Positions 34,908 to 43,260 of a DNA stretch of 64,000 bases are shown here, in pieces. The DNA is taken from contig NC_012914.1 in NCBI RefSeq assembly GCF_000023585.1, positions 2,116,001-2,180,000 of the forward strand, in the 5' to 3' direction. The stretch comes from Paenibacillus sp. JDR-2 (GTDB taxonomy: Bacteria; Bacillota; Bacilli; Paenibacillales; Paenibacillaceae). Every line of letters begins with the position of its first letter. Position 1 is the stretch's first letter. Under the pieces are notes generated by a model. That model did no database searches and was not told the origin of the DNA. It saw nothing but the letters and a program-made list of their open reading frames with translations. The translations under genes and the position numbers were made by a program.

Positions 34908-34936
34908 TTGTCCGGATGATTGTAATCCTCTATAGT
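34908..34936 (+). promoter_or_regulatory. Promoter of the M20 peptidase gene
   Basis: TTGTCC (34908-34913), 17 nt, TATAGT (34931-34936), 39 nt before the start codon. It is divergent from the Pho box, which lies just beyond. Confidence 0.65.
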
Positions 34937-34975
34937 AAGGTTGAAATTTTCCCTTACGAAATGAGGATGTATTAG

Positions 34976-36256
34976 ATGAAGGAAGCTGAACTGAAGCATG
35001 TACTTGATCAGGTGGAGAGCCGGCAGGACGAGTTATTCGCATTGCTCGCTGAATTGGTCGCTTTCCCGACAGTTAGCCCTCCGGCACGCAACACGATGGG
35101 GGCGCAGACGTTTATGAAGGAACAACTGCATAGCCTTGGCTTTGAAGCAGAACTGTGGGAGGTCTACCCGGGTGATCCGAACGTAACCGCGGTTAGACGA
35201 GGTACCGAGAGCGGCTCTTACAAAAGCTTGCTTCTGAACGGTCACGTGGACGTAGCGGAGGTAGGGGACAGCAAGGACTGGTCCGTCCAGCCGTTTCAAT
35301 TAACGCTTAACAATGGACGTGCATATGGCCGCGGAACTGCCGATATGAAAGGCGGTCTTGCTGCTTTGTTGTTCGCCATCAAGCTGCTGACGGAAGCCGG
35401 AGTCGAGCTTAAGGGGGATTTGTTTTTCCAATCGGTTATTGGGGAGGAGGCCGGAGAGGCTGGCACTAGAGCCTGTATGGAGCGCGGCTGCGAAGCGGAT
35501 TTCGCCATTGTCGCGGATACGAGCCATCTGGCGGTTCAAGGACAGGGAGGCGTTATTACCGGCTGGGTTACGGTGCAAAGCCCGGTTACCCATCATGATG
35601 CTATGCGCTCCCGGATGATTCATGCGGGAGGAGGGCTGCATGGGGCAAGCGCGATTGAGAAGATGGCGAAGCTTATTGCCGGACTGCAGCAGCTTGAGAG
35701 GCATTGGGCGGTAACGAAGTCTTATCCGGGATTTCCGCCAGGCTCTAATACGATCAATCCGGCAGTAATTGAAGGGGGACGCCACGCCGCGTTTGTTGCG
35801 GACCGCTGCTCGCTCTGGATTACGGTTCATTTTTACCCGGATGAAGATTATGAATCGGTAGCCGCAGAAATTGAGGATCATCTGATGCATGTGGCGCAGG
35901 GTGATCCATGGCTTAGGAATCATCCTCCAACGTTCCGCTGGGGCGGCAGATCGATGATCGAGGAGCGGGGAGAAATTTTTCCTTCATTAGAGATTGATCG
36001 AGGCAGTGATGGGCCGAAGGCATTACTAACGACTCACCAGGCTGTTCTGAACCGCGAGGCGGAGGTCGGGATGACTCCAACGGTTACGGATGCAGGCTGG
36101 ATCGGACGGTCAGGAATCCCGACGGTTATATATGGGCCGGGGGAGTTAAGCGAGGCTCATGGCGTAGACGAAAGCCTTGATCTTGGAGAGCTTATTGAAT
36201 ACACGAAGGTTATGGCCGTTTTTATCGCTGACTGGTGCAACAGGAAAAAGGCATAA
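34976..36256 (+). CDS. M20-family metallopeptidase/deacylase (ArgE/DapE-like)
   Basis: 426 residues with the M20 di-zinc motifs in order: GHVDVAEVGD (H90, D92), GRGTADMKGG and GEEAGEAGT. A dimerisation insert occupies the middle. Members remove acyl groups from amino acids or small peptides, as acetylornithine deacetylase and succinyl-diaminopimelate desuccinylase do; the substrate cannot be fixed from sequence. GAGGA precedes ATG 34976. There are no arginine or lysine genes nearby. Confidence 0.85.
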   Translation: MKEAELKHVLDQVESRQDELFALLAELVAFPTVSPPARNTMGAQTFMKEQLHSLGFEAELWEVYPGDPNVTAVRRGTESGSYKSLLLNGHVDVAEVGDSKDWSVQPFQLTLNNGRAYGRGTADMKGGLAALLFAIKLLTEAGVELKGDLFFQSVIGEEAGEAGTRACMERGCEADFAIVADTSHLAVQGQGGVITGWVTVQSPVTHHDAMRSRMIHAGGGLHGASAIEKMAKLIAGLQQLERHWAVTKSYPGFPPGSNTINPAVIEGGRHAAFVADRCSLWITVHFYPDEDYESVAAEIEDHLMHVAQGDPWLRNHPPTFRWGGRSMIEERGEIFPSLEIDRGSDGPKALLTTHQAVLNREAEVGMTPTVTDAGWIGRSGIPTVIYGPGELSEAHGVDESLDLGELIEYTKVMAVFIADWCNRKKA

Positions 36257-36327
36257 AAGATGAAAATAACGATTACAGCCCTTATAATGAATACTGTTAA
36301 ACGACGATTCAGAGGAGAGATCATGAG

Positions 36328-36786
36328 ATGACGAACATCAATGAGTTTATTGCCGGTTGGAAAAGCCACCGTAACGTCCTGCACGATATGCTGGCGGATG
36401 CAACAACAGAACAGCTGTCCTACAAGCCGTGGGAGAAAGGGATGTCGCTGGCAGAGCTGGTTCTACATATTACCGGTGCGATGGATATGTTCGCGAAGAC
36501 GGTACAAAACGGCGTTTACACGCCAGGCGCGAAACCGGCTGCACCTTCAACAATCGAGGAACTGAAGATAACCGTAGCGACAGCAACGGAACAGACGGAG
36601 GCCGTTCTTCGTTCCCTTACGCCGGAACAGCTTGCAGCGCCAATCGATTTCTTCGGCAACTCGCTTCCGGGCCTCGTTCTGCTGCAAAATGCCAAAGACC
36701 ACGAGATTCATCATAAAGGCCAGCTGTTTGTCTATTTGCGCTTGGTTGGCATCGAGAAGCTGCCGTTTTTCGTAAGCAAGGGTTAG
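36328..36786 (+). CDS. DinB-family protein
   Basis: 152 residues forming a DinB/YfiT-like four-helix bundle. The expected metal-ligand histidines are visible in LVLHITGA (residues ~42-49) and in HEIHHKGQ near residue 131. Proteins of this family include thiol-transferases and uncharacterised stress proteins. AGAGGAGAG precedes ATG 36328. Confidence 0.8.
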   Translation: MTNINEFIAGWKSHRNVLHDMLADATTEQLSYKPWEKGMSLAELVLHITGAMDMFAKTVQNGVYTPGAKPAAPSTIEELKITVATATEQTEAVLRSLTPEQLAAPIDFFGNSLPGLVLLQNAKDHEIHHKGQLFVYLRLVGIEKLPFFVSKG

Positions 36787-36854
36787 GACTGTTAAAGTAT
36801 AGCACTGGACGGTGCAAAGCGCCGGATGGTATGATGCTTGAGGGTGAGTACAAT

Positions 36855-37463
36855 ATGAATAATGATATTACGAATGCGAATAATAACGATAATACCGAAG
36901 TCTGGGACGCACTGATGAAGACGATCTTCCAGAAGGGACTCTCAACTTTGAGACCGTTTTTCCCTCATGTGGAAGGACTTGTTGTGAACGATGAGAAGTT
37001 TGGGCAGATCTTTATTTACCGCGTGACCAATGACTTCAAGAAATCGTATGACTGCGGCTTTTTCCTGCGGGAGCTGGCTGAACAGTTCCAGGATGGCGGC
37101 CGTGAAGCCGGCGAATGGATGGCCTCCTTCTTCTACGAGCTGATGAAGGAAAACAAAGGCGGCAAAGAGCTGCCTGCTCCTCCTGAAAGCGAACAGAAAG
37201 AAGAACAATTTATCGATGATGTGTTGTTCCCGCATTGCCTTAGCGCGGTCAGCGAGGAATTTGCGCCGCTTGCGATTACGGGCAACAGAGGGCTCGACGA
37301 GAACCTCACTCCTGTTCTTGAACTTGGCTTCAAGGATATTTCGGAAGAGAAATGCGTATTCCCGATTCATTATCTGTATAAAATGATGCAGCTCAACCGC
37401 GATCCTTCGGATACGATTCTTGTCCAATTAGCCAAGCTTCGTCAGAAATACGGCGTAGAGTAA
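36855..37463 (+). CDS. Unknown protein, first of a tandem paralogous pair
   Basis: 202 residues, acidic, with no signal peptide or membrane segment. It shares with the next gene the motifs CGFFLREL, EWMASFFYELMK, a proline-rich spacer, a VLxPHC stretch and NRDP near the C-terminus. I do not recognise the family. ATG 36855 follows GAGGGTGAG. It has its own terminator. Confidence 0.8.
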   Translation: MNNDITNANNNDNTEVWDALMKTIFQKGLSTLRPFFPHVEGLVVNDEKFGQIFIYRVTNDFKKSYDCGFFLRELAEQFQDGGREAGEWMASFFYELMKENKGGKELPAPPESEQKEEQFIDDVLFPHCLSAVSEEFAPLAITGNRGLDENLTPVLELGFKDISEEKCVFPIHYLYKMMQLNRDPSDTILVQLAKLRQKYGVE

Positions 37464-37475
37464 AGAGGATTGACG

Positions 37476-37505
37476 AACCGCCCCTTTCAGGGGCGGTTTT
37501 TCTTT
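37476..37505 (+). terminator. Terminator between the paralogous pair
   Basis: ACCGCCCCT and AGGGGCGGT around TTC form a hairpin followed by TTTTCTTTT. Confidence 0.92.
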
Positions 37506-37560
37506 TGGACTAGACTGATGATTTGTTGGAATGATATGATGATTACGGGTGAAGCGAATA

Positions 37561-38187
37561 ATGAATAATGAGACAACAAACGAAGAGATCCAAGGCAATT
37601 CAGAGGAAGAAGCGAAGCAATTCGCTGAGCTAGTCAAGGCGGTCCAGCATAATGGCTTTGTCGCTTTGAGACAGCATTTCGAAGATGTTCAAGGGCAAGT
37701 ATTGAACCAAGAGCTTTATGGTCCCGTGTTTGTTTACAAAGTGAAGGATGAATCCGGCAACGATTACGTTTGCGGCTTTTTCCTTCGTGAGTTAATCGCG
37801 AATTTCCAAGCGGGTAACGAAGAGGCGACAGAATGGATGGCTTCGTTCTTCTACGAATTGATGAAGACCGAAGGGGGTAAGCCGCTTCCGCAGCCTCCTG
37901 CAAGCGAAGATGATGCCAAAGCTTTAATCGATAAAGTTCTCATCCCGCATTGCATCAAGTCTGTTGAAGACGAATTCCCCGAGGAGAAGGTTCATGCAGG
38001 CCTTGCCTGGAACGAAGAGCTGAAAGGACCTGTATTTGAAACAGGTTTCCCGGCGATTTCCGATGGCAATAATGTTTGCGCTTTCTCTCTGCACCTATTG
38101 TATACGCATCTTTTGATTAACCGCGATCCTGCGGAATTGCTGCTTCGGGGACTGTACAAGATCCGCGAAGAGCATGGTATGGATTAG
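37561..38187 (+). CDS. Unknown protein, second of a tandem paralogous pair
   Basis: 208 residues, about the same length and motif order as the preceding protein (CGFFLREL, EWMASFFYELMK, LPHC-like IPHC, NRDP). The pair is thus a tandem duplication that has diverged considerably. The ribosome site is weak (GGGTGA). A terminator follows. Cytosolic and of unknown function. Confidence 0.8.
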   Translation: MNNETTNEEIQGNSEEEAKQFAELVKAVQHNGFVALRQHFEDVQGQVLNQELYGPVFVYKVKDESGNDYVCGFFLRELIANFQAGNEEATEWMASFFYELMKTEGGKPLPQPPASEDDAKALIDKVLIPHCIKSVEDEFPEEKVHAGLAWNEELKGPVFETGFPAISDGNNVCAFSLHLLYTHLLINRDPAELLLRGLYKIREEHGMD

Positions 38188-38188
38188 A

Positions 38189-38222
38189 AAAAACAGCTCC
38201 TTTAAAGGGGCTGTTTTTTTTT
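38189..38222 (+). terminator. Terminator after the second paralogue
   Basis: AACAGCTCCTTT and AAAGGGGCTGTT (one wobble) followed by a run of nine or more T. Confidence 0.92.
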
Positions 38223-38241
38223 GCTCCAGCTCAATGTGTGA

Positions 38242-38263
38242 TATACTGTTTATTAAGTACACA
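38242..38263 (+). promoter_or_regulatory. TetR-gene promoter with candidate autoregulatory operator
   Basis: TATACT (38242-38247) is a good -10. TGTTTATTAAGTACACA (38247-38263) is an imperfect palindrome ending in GTACACA, like the perfect site before the ABC exporter at 40827. Both regions also share the string ATACTGTTTA around the -10. Confidence 0.5.
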
Positions 38264-38295
38264 ATTATGGCAAGGCCGGCATGGAGGATAATGGG

Positions 38296-39069
38296 ATGGA
38301 GCATGGTGATGAGGAAGACGTATTAAAAACGTTGCCCCGGGGGGTTGCATTAGCTTGGGGGCTAGTGAAAGAATCGCAGAGGGGACCCAAACGCGAGCTA
38401 TCCATTGATCAGATTGTAGCGGCTGCAGTTGAGCTTGCGGATAAGGAAGGACTTCAAGCTGTCTCGATGAGCCGGGTTGCGTCATCTTTGGGTTTTACGG
38501 CGATGTCGCTGTACCGCTATGTGCAAAGCAAAGACGATTTGCTGCTGCTTATGCAGGAGTCGGTCTGCAAGCTTCCGGATAGGTCGGACGAAGAAGACGC
38601 GGATTGGCGAGAGGGCATGCGGCAGTATGTACGGGATTGCATTCACGTATTTCTGAAGCATCCCTGGTATGCGGATATTCCGATATCGGGCGTACCCCTA
38701 ACGCCTAATAATCTGCTGTTTGTGGATTTGGCTTTGCGGCCGATGCGGAAGCTTCCGCTTAATGACTTTGAGAAAATGTCTACCGTTCTGCTGTTGAGCA
38801 ATTACGCGCGCTCCACCGGTCAAATTCAAAGGGACATGGTTCGGGCGATGGAAGGTGGGGCAAGTCCGGGCTCCTTCAGCGGACTCGATTATACGAAGGC
38901 GCTTAAGATTCTCGTGAAGGAGGATCATTATCCGGACTTGCAGCCGCTTATTGCATCCGGCGTATATACGGAGGAGAATCCGTCGGATAATCCGATCGGC
39001 AATGATTTCGATTTTGGCCTGGAACGGATTCTGGACGGGATTGAGCATTTTCTCGCTTCCAAAGGTTAG
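38296..39069 (+). CDS. TetR-family transcriptional regulator
   Basis: 257 residues. After a ~30-residue leader, a TetR HTH (VSMSRVASSLGFTAMSLYRYV) is followed by an all-helical ligand domain of the TetR_C_1 type. ATG 38296 is preferred to ATG 38281 because GGAGGA at 38283-38288 serves it. The convergent DrrAB-type exporter just downstream carries a matching operator, so it is the likely target. Confidence 0.9.
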   Translation: MEHGDEEDVLKTLPRGVALAWGLVKESQRGPKRELSIDQIVAAAVELADKEGLQAVSMSRVASSLGFTAMSLYRYVQSKDDLLLLMQESVCKLPDRSDEEDADWREGMRQYVRDCIHVFLKHPWYADIPISGVPLTPNNLLFVDLALRPMRKLPLNDFEKMSTVLLLSNYARSTGQIQRDMVRAMEGGASPGSFSGLDYTKALKILVKEDHYPDLQPLIASGVYTEENPSDNPIGNDFDFGLERILDGIEHFLASKG

Positions 39070-39071
39070 AT

Positions 39072-39120
39072 GAAAAAAAGCCAGCCATTTGATGAAAATC
39101 ATCAGATGGCTGGCCTTTTC
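39072..39120. terminator. Bidirectional terminator between TetR gene and ABC exporter
   Basis: GCCAGCCATTTGATGA pairs with TCATCAGATGGCTGGC (one wobble). T-runs follow on both strands. Confidence 0.9.
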
Positions 39121-39137
39121 TGTTTCAGGACATCCGA

Positions 39138-39926
39138 TTAACGGCGTCCGGCTTTTTTGCGGAAGGAGAAGATGCTCCAGACGAATGCAAGCATCAAGAT
39201 TAGCAGGCACCAACCGACTGCCCACCATGCGCTGTTATCCAGCGGCGTACCCGTCAGAAGTCCGCGGATTGTCTCGATCACCGGCGTTATCGGCTGATGA
39301 TTGGCAACGCCTTGAAGCCACGAGGGCATCGTATCCGTTGGGACAAAAGCGCTGGACAGATAAGGGAGGAACAGAAGCGCAAAGCCGTAGCCGCTTGCTG
39401 CGGCCGGACTTCCCGCTACTAGGCCGATAGCTGCAAATAACCAGGTGAAGGTTAATATAAACAAGGTGATGACGGCAATCGCAAGCACCCATTCCATAAA
39501 GCTGGCGTTTGGACGGAAACCGACAAGCAAGGCGACTCCAATAACAACGGCGGTTGCAAATAAATTACGGGCGAGACTAGCTGCGACATGACCGGTCACA
39601 ACGCTGAGGCTCTTGATCGGCATCGTCCGGAACCGGTCGATAATGCCATTGGTCATATCGTTGGATACATCAACGGCTGTGCTCGAAGAGCCAAACCCCG
39701 CGCAGAGCAAAATAATGCCCGGGACCACGTAATTCACATAATCCCCGCCGGAATCGATTGCACCTCCAAAGACGTAAGTAAACAGAAGCATCAGCATAAC
39801 AGGGAGCATAATCGCCATCATCAGAGCCTCCGTGTTACGCAGGCTGTGACGAAGACTGCGGCCGATGAAGACAAGGTTGGTTGTCAGCATCGATGCCGGT
39901 TTTGCAGGTTTAGTTGAAGCGATCAT
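39138..39926 (-). CDS. DrrB-like ABC-2 exporter permease (second exporter)
   Basis: 262 residues, six hydrophobic segments, with the loop SNDMTNGIIDRFRTMPI and SSAFVPTDTMP typical of DrrB proteins. Its start overlaps the ATPase stop by 4 nt. Together they form an exporter apparently controlled by the TetR protein. Confidence 0.9.
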   Translation of the reverse strand: MIASTKPAKPASMLTTNLVFIGRSLRHSLRNTEALMMAIMLPVMLMLLFTYVFGGAIDSGGDYVNYVVPGIILLCAGFGSSSTAVDVSNDMTNGIIDRFRTMPIKSLSVVTGHVAASLARNLFATAVVIGVALLVGFRPNASFMEWVLAIAVITLFILTFTWLFAAIGLVAGSPAAASGYGFALLFLPYLSSAFVPTDTMPSWLQGVANHQPITPVIETIRGLLTGTPLDNSAWWAVGWCLLILMLAFVWSIFSFRKKAGRR

Positions 39927-40801
39927 ACGTGCTGCACCTCTTTCCCGTTAGTTGTTAAGGAAACAAAAACATCGTCCAAGCTAGGTCGGCGGATATTGAC
40001 CCGCGTCCCTGGCGGAACCGAATGAACAAGATCATTCAGCGTCCGGCTAATATCTTGAATGCTGCCGGTTGTAGGCAGCGTATGAATAACCTCATCATGG
40101 CCGTTTAGTAATTCAATAACCTCTCCTCCGACATGTGCCTTTAATTGTTCGGCACTGCCGGTCGCTACGATCCGGCCGCCATTAATGACGGCAATCTGAT
40201 CGGCCAGCTGATCGGCTTCCTCCAAATATTGCGTAGTCAGAAAGATCGTTCTGCCTTGACTTGCCAGTTCGCTAATAATATCCCACAATGCCCGCCGGCT
40301 GACGGTATCCAGACCGGTAGTTGGTTCATCCAGAAAGATAACGGGGCGGTCGACCACAAGGCTGATGGCTAGGTCCAGTCTTCGGCGCATGCCTCCCGAA
40401 TAGGTTTTTACACGTTTCTTTGCAGCGTCAACAAGATCAAATGCCGTTAACAGCTCTTCCGTACGCGTTCGGGACTGTGCCGAAGAAAGCCCCGACAGCC
40501 TGCCGATCATGCGCAAATTTTCTTCGGCGGACAAGACTTCATCCACAGCGGCGAACTGGCCGGTGAGGCTGATATGTTGCTTGACCAGCTCCTGCTCGGT
40601 CTGGACATTGCAACCTCCAACTAAAACCTTTCCGCCATCGGGTGCAATTAACGTAGACAAAATATGAATCAGAGTTGTTTTGCCTGCGCCGTTAGGACCG
40701 AGCAGAGCAAAGACGGATCCGGCCGGTACGGACAGGTCAAGTCCGTTTAATACGGTTTGTTTCCCGAAGCTTTTACGGAGACCCGATACTTCAATCGCCA
40801 T
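39923..40801 (-). CDS. DrrA-like ABC exporter ATPase (second exporter)
   Basis: About 292 residues with Walker A GPNGAGKTT, signature YSGGMRRRLD and DEPTTGLD; the C-terminal extension ends in RRPSLDDVFVSLT, as in DrrA proteins. The start is uncertain: ATG 40801 gives the usual N-terminus (MAIEVSGL), while GTG 40810 is better spaced from a GAGG. It is distinct from the exporter at 12.8 kb. Confidence 0.9.
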   Translation of the reverse strand: MAIEVSGLRKSFGKQTVLNGLDLSVPAGSVFALLGPNGAGKTTLIHILSTLIAPDGGKVLVGGCNVQTEQELVKQHISLTGQFAAVDEVLSAEENLRMIGRLSGLSSAQSRTRTEELLTAFDLVDAAKKRVKTYSGGMRRRLDLAISLVVDRPVIFLDEPTTGLDTVSRRALWDIISELASQGRTIFLTTQYLEEADQLADQIAVINGGRIVATGSAEQLKAHVGGEVIELLNGHDEVIHTLPTTGSIQDISRTLNDLVHSVPPGTRVNIRRPSLDDVFVSLTTNGKEVQHV

Positions 40802-40826
40802 TGATTTCACAAAGCGCCTCATTTCT

Positions 40827-40887
40827 GTGTACATTGTACACTGATTATTATGTAAACAGTATATGATATAAACATTAAAAGATGCAA
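40827..40887 (-). promoter_or_regulatory. Promoter and TetR operator of the second exporter
   Basis: On the minus strand TTGCAT (40887-40882), 18 nt, TATACT (40863-40858). Just downstream, GTGTACATTGTACAC (40827-40841) is a perfect 15-bp inverted repeat, well placed to be a repressor operator. Confidence 0.7.
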
Positions 40888-40921
40888 TTGTTTTTTTAAA
40901 AGATGGGCTACAAACTATGCT

Positions 40922-40946
40922 GTTTCAAAGGACTCGCATTGGTGTA
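40922..40946 (+). promoter_or_regulatory. Possible sigma-B-type promoter of the YtxH gene
   Basis: GTTTCA (40922-40927), 13 nt, GGTGTA (40941-40946). The -35 is identical to that of the sigma-B promoter at 43196; the -10 only partly fits GGGTAT. Confidence 0.4.
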
Positions 40947-41007
40947 ATAGATAATACGAGATCGAATACGGTTTCGAATACGAGAACGGAATAAAGGAGA
41001 GATAACT

Positions 41008-41331
41008 ATGCCAAAGGAAAACACAGGTAGCGGTCTGCTGGTAGGTACAATTGTCGGGACAGCGGTAGGTGCTGTAGGGGCGCTTCTGCTTGCGCCGAAA
41101 ACAGGTGTGCAGCTGAGGGAAGATATCTCGAATAAGTTCCAGGCAATCAGCCAGCGTACTCAGGAACTTGCTTCTACGGCGAAGGACAAAACAAAGGATG
41201 TTCTGTCCAGCGTCAGGGAAGAGGCATCGGATTTGACGGATAGGGCGAAGAAGTCCAATGAGCATGTCATGGATGCTTTCAGTTCTGCCAAAGACGATAT
41301 GAAAGACAAGATGAGATCCACTACAAACTAA
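41008..41331 (+). CDS. YtxH-domain stress protein
   Basis: 107 residues: a short N-terminal glycine/alanine-rich hydrophobic segment (LLVGTIVGTAVGAVGALLLAP) followed by an amphipathic, Lys/Asp-rich helical region, the YtxH layout. YtxH proteins are sigma-B-dependent general-stress proteins in Bacillus. AAAGGAGAG precedes ATG 41008. Its position convergent to sigB, and the possible sigma-B promoter, fit that role. The molecular function is unknown. Confidence 0.85.
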   Translation: MPKENTGSGLLVGTIVGTAVGAVGALLLAPKTGVQLREDISNKFQAISQRTQELASTAKDKTKDVLSSVREEASDLTDRAKKSNEHVMDAFSSAKDDMKDKMRSTTN

Positions 41332-41340
41332 GAAGCGAAA

Positions 41341-41379
41341 CGAAAGAAGAGGCTGTCCATCGGACAGCCTCTTCTTTCG
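41341..41379. terminator. Strong terminator after ytxH
   Basis: An 18-bp perfect stem (41341-41358 with 41362-41379) with a 3-nt loop. The stem contains GAAGAGG/CCTCTTC, so its distal arm supplies the T-rich segment. Confidence 0.85.
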
Positions 41380-41391
41380 CGTATAGGGGGC

Positions 41392-41432
41392 TGGCAAAAG
41401 AAAACCGCCCGTCTCCTTACGAGACGGGCGGT
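41392..41432 (-). terminator. Terminator of the sigma-B operon
   Basis: AACCGCCCGTCTC pairs with GAGACGGGCGGTT; on the minus strand TTTTCTTTT follows. Confidence 0.9.
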
Positions 41433-41436
41433 TCGT

Positions 41437-42213
41437 TCAGCCTCCTTCGCTTTGCGGCGGGTGAAGGAGCTGTCTTAATTTATCAAGCGCGCGCTTCTGG
41501 AAGCGGGATACGCTCATTTGGGATACGCCAAGCTGATCGGCTATTTCCCGCTGGGATTGACCATGCTGATAGACGAGAACGAGCACTTTGCGTTCTTCTT
41601 CTTTAAGCTGCGCCATGGCATCGCTAAGAGCGATCTGGTTATCGACATGGCTGTATTTATCGCTGTGATCGCTTATGACATCGCCAATTGTCGCACTATC
41701 GCCTTCGCTGGAGAGCGGGGTGTCAAGCGAGACATATTGATAGGATTCGCGGGAGGACAGGACCTCGATCGTCTCCTCCACCGATAATCCCAAATATGCG
41801 GCAATCTCGTCCATCTTGGGGGAGCGTTCTAGCTTGGTCGTCAGCTCATCGATTGCTTTTTGGATGAGTAAGCCTTTTTCCTTCATATTACGAGGCACTT
41901 GTATGTACCAGGATTTGTCGCGCAAATAATTTTTAAGCTGGCCAATGACGCTTTTCATGGCGTAGCCTTCGAAAGGAACGCCTTTGTCGCTGTCATACTG
42001 CTTGAACAGTCGCAGCATGGACATTTGGCCGACCTGATACAGATCCTCGTAGAGATCGGGGCGGTTTCTCGAAATTTTTGACACGGCCATCCGAACCAAT
42101 GATTCAAAATGCTGCAACAATGCCGTTGCGGCATCATTGCAGCTCATTTCCTTATATCTTTGAAGCAGATCAGCAATCTGCTGCTGATCCAGGCAGGATG
42201 ATTGTGATTTCAT
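41437..42213 (-). CDS. sigB: RNA polymerase sigma factor of the SigB/SigF group
   Basis: 258 residues with sigma-70 regions 2 (YEDLYQVGQMSMLRLFKQYD), 3 and 4 (QREIADQLGVSQMSVSRFQKRAL). Its start overlaps the rsbW stop by 4 nt. The pairing with an RsbW-type anti-sigma factor and a canonical sigma-B promoter upstream supports the general-stress factor rather than sporulation SigF/SigG. It should direct polymerase to GTTTCA-N13/14-GGGTAT promoters. Confidence 0.9.
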   Translation of the reverse strand: MKSQSSCLDQQQIADLLQRYKEMSCNDAATALLQHFESLVRMAVSKISRNRPDLYEDLYQVGQMSMLRLFKQYDSDKGVPFEGYAMKSVIGQLKNYLRDKSWYIQVPRNMKEKGLLIQKAIDELTTKLERSPKMDEIAAYLGLSVEETIEVLSSRESYQYVSLDTPLSSEGDSATIGDVISDHSDKYSHVDNQIALSDAMAQLKEEERKVLVLVYQHGQSQREIADQLGVSQMSVSRFQKRALDKLRQLLHPPQSEGG

Positions 42214-42653
42214 GCCATCTCCTCTTTCCTACCAAATCGCTTGGTTAGAATCACCTCGGTGCCTAATTCCGAGCGGACCTCTACCTGATCCATCAAAGCC
42301 TGCATCAGAAAAAGACCGAGACCTCCCACATTCGCGTCGATTAACGGCTTTTCGTGCAGGGAAGCATGTGCAATAACGGTTGGCTCGTAATGAAAGCTGG
42401 TCCCGGAATCCTTGACCCGGATTTGAAAGGAGTCTTCCTCTGCTTCAAAGATGACTTCAATGATACCGAATTCCCCTCCGTTATAGGCATGCAGAACAAC
42501 GTTGCTGCATGCCTCCGTAACGGCTACCTTCATATCTTCAATTTCTTCGTAAGAAAAGCCTTCCTTAGCGGCCAGCCCCGACAGGGTCAGCCGCACGATA
42601 TCAATATATTCGGCTTTCGCCGGTATAGTTAAGCTAGTCCATGGTTTCATCAT
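42210..42653 (-). CDS. rsbW: RsbW-type anti-sigma factor / serine kinase
   Basis: 147 residues of the GHKL ATPase fold: the N-box EACSNVVLHAY near residue 49 and G-boxes VKDSG and GGLGLFLM. It binds and silences sigma-B and would phosphorylate an RsbV antagonist. GAGAGGAAC precedes ATG 42653. No rsbV is adjacent, unlike the usual rsbV-rsbW-sigB order. Confidence 0.9.
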   Translation of the reverse strand: MMKPWTSLTIPAKAEYIDIVRLTLSGLAAKEGFSYEEIEDMKVAVTEACSNVVLHAYNGGEFGIIEVIFEAEEDSFQIRVKDSGTSFHYEPTVIAHASLHEKPLIDANVGGLGLFLMQALMDQVEVRSELGTEVILTKRFGRKEEMA

Positions 42654-42687
42654 TGTTCCCGTTCCTCTCCGCTTATTCTATTATAGC

Positions 42688-43140
42688 TTAATGTTGTTTG
42701 AGTTTTCTCCAAATCCTTAATGAGGAAATAATGCCGTCTGTTATTGCGCCAGTAACCTTCCCGCTGCTTGGCCGGTCGGTTCCGCTATCGTAGACTTCCC
42801 GCTGGGCTTTATTTTTGACTGTAGCAACAAGACCCGCAGCCGTTTCCTTCATTACGCCGGTAAAGCTGTGCAGGGTCTGGCCGATGTCATGCACGGTTGC
42901 GAATACGACATCCAGCGAACGGAGCTTCGTGCGTACATCAAGGGTCATCTCAGTGGTGTTATGAATCATTTCCTTCACGTCCCCGCTGATCTCGGAGACG
43001 TCGGTTCGGAGCTCACCGACCGTGTTTCGTACTTCGTTCAAGGTTGAGGTCAACGCTTTGATGGTCTGAATAAGGAAAAACATCAGGATGACGAAAGCAA
43101 CCGTAATGACGGCAATAATGATTTGAATGAAAGTATCCAT
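42688..43140 (-). CDS. YtxG-like DUF948 protein
   Basis: 150 residues: one N-terminal TM (~6-28) then a long heptad-like helical region (VRNTVGELRTDVSEISGDV) and a short soluble tail. ATG 43140 is chosen by the AGAGG spacing. DUF948 (YtxG) proteins accompany YtxH in sigma-B regulons. It is first gene of the sigB operon here, directly after a sigma-B promoter. Confidence 0.85.
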   Translation of the reverse strand: MDTFIQIIIAVITVAFVILMFFLIQTIKALTSTLNEVRNTVGELRTDVSEISGDVKEMIHNTTEMTLDVRTKLRSLDVVFATVHDIGQTLHSFTGVMKETAAGLVATVKNKAQREVYDSGTDRPSSGKVTGAITDGIISSLRIWRKLKQH

Positions 43141-43170
43141 TACAATCACATCCTCTTTTTTTCTTTTTAA

Positions 43171-43196
43171 ATACCCTAGAAATATGTAAATGAAAC
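43171..43196 (-). promoter_or_regulatory. Sigma-B promoter of the ytxG-rsbW-sigB operon
   Basis: On the minus strand GTTTCA (43196-43191), 14 nt, GGGTAT (43176-43171): a textbook sigma-B promoter. It implies that sigma-B amplifies its own operon. Confidence 0.85.
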
Positions 43197-43260
43197 AGCC
43201 GTGTAATTGTAAATATAATGGTATAATTAGTTTACGAGATTAAGAGAGAAGGAGATTTCT

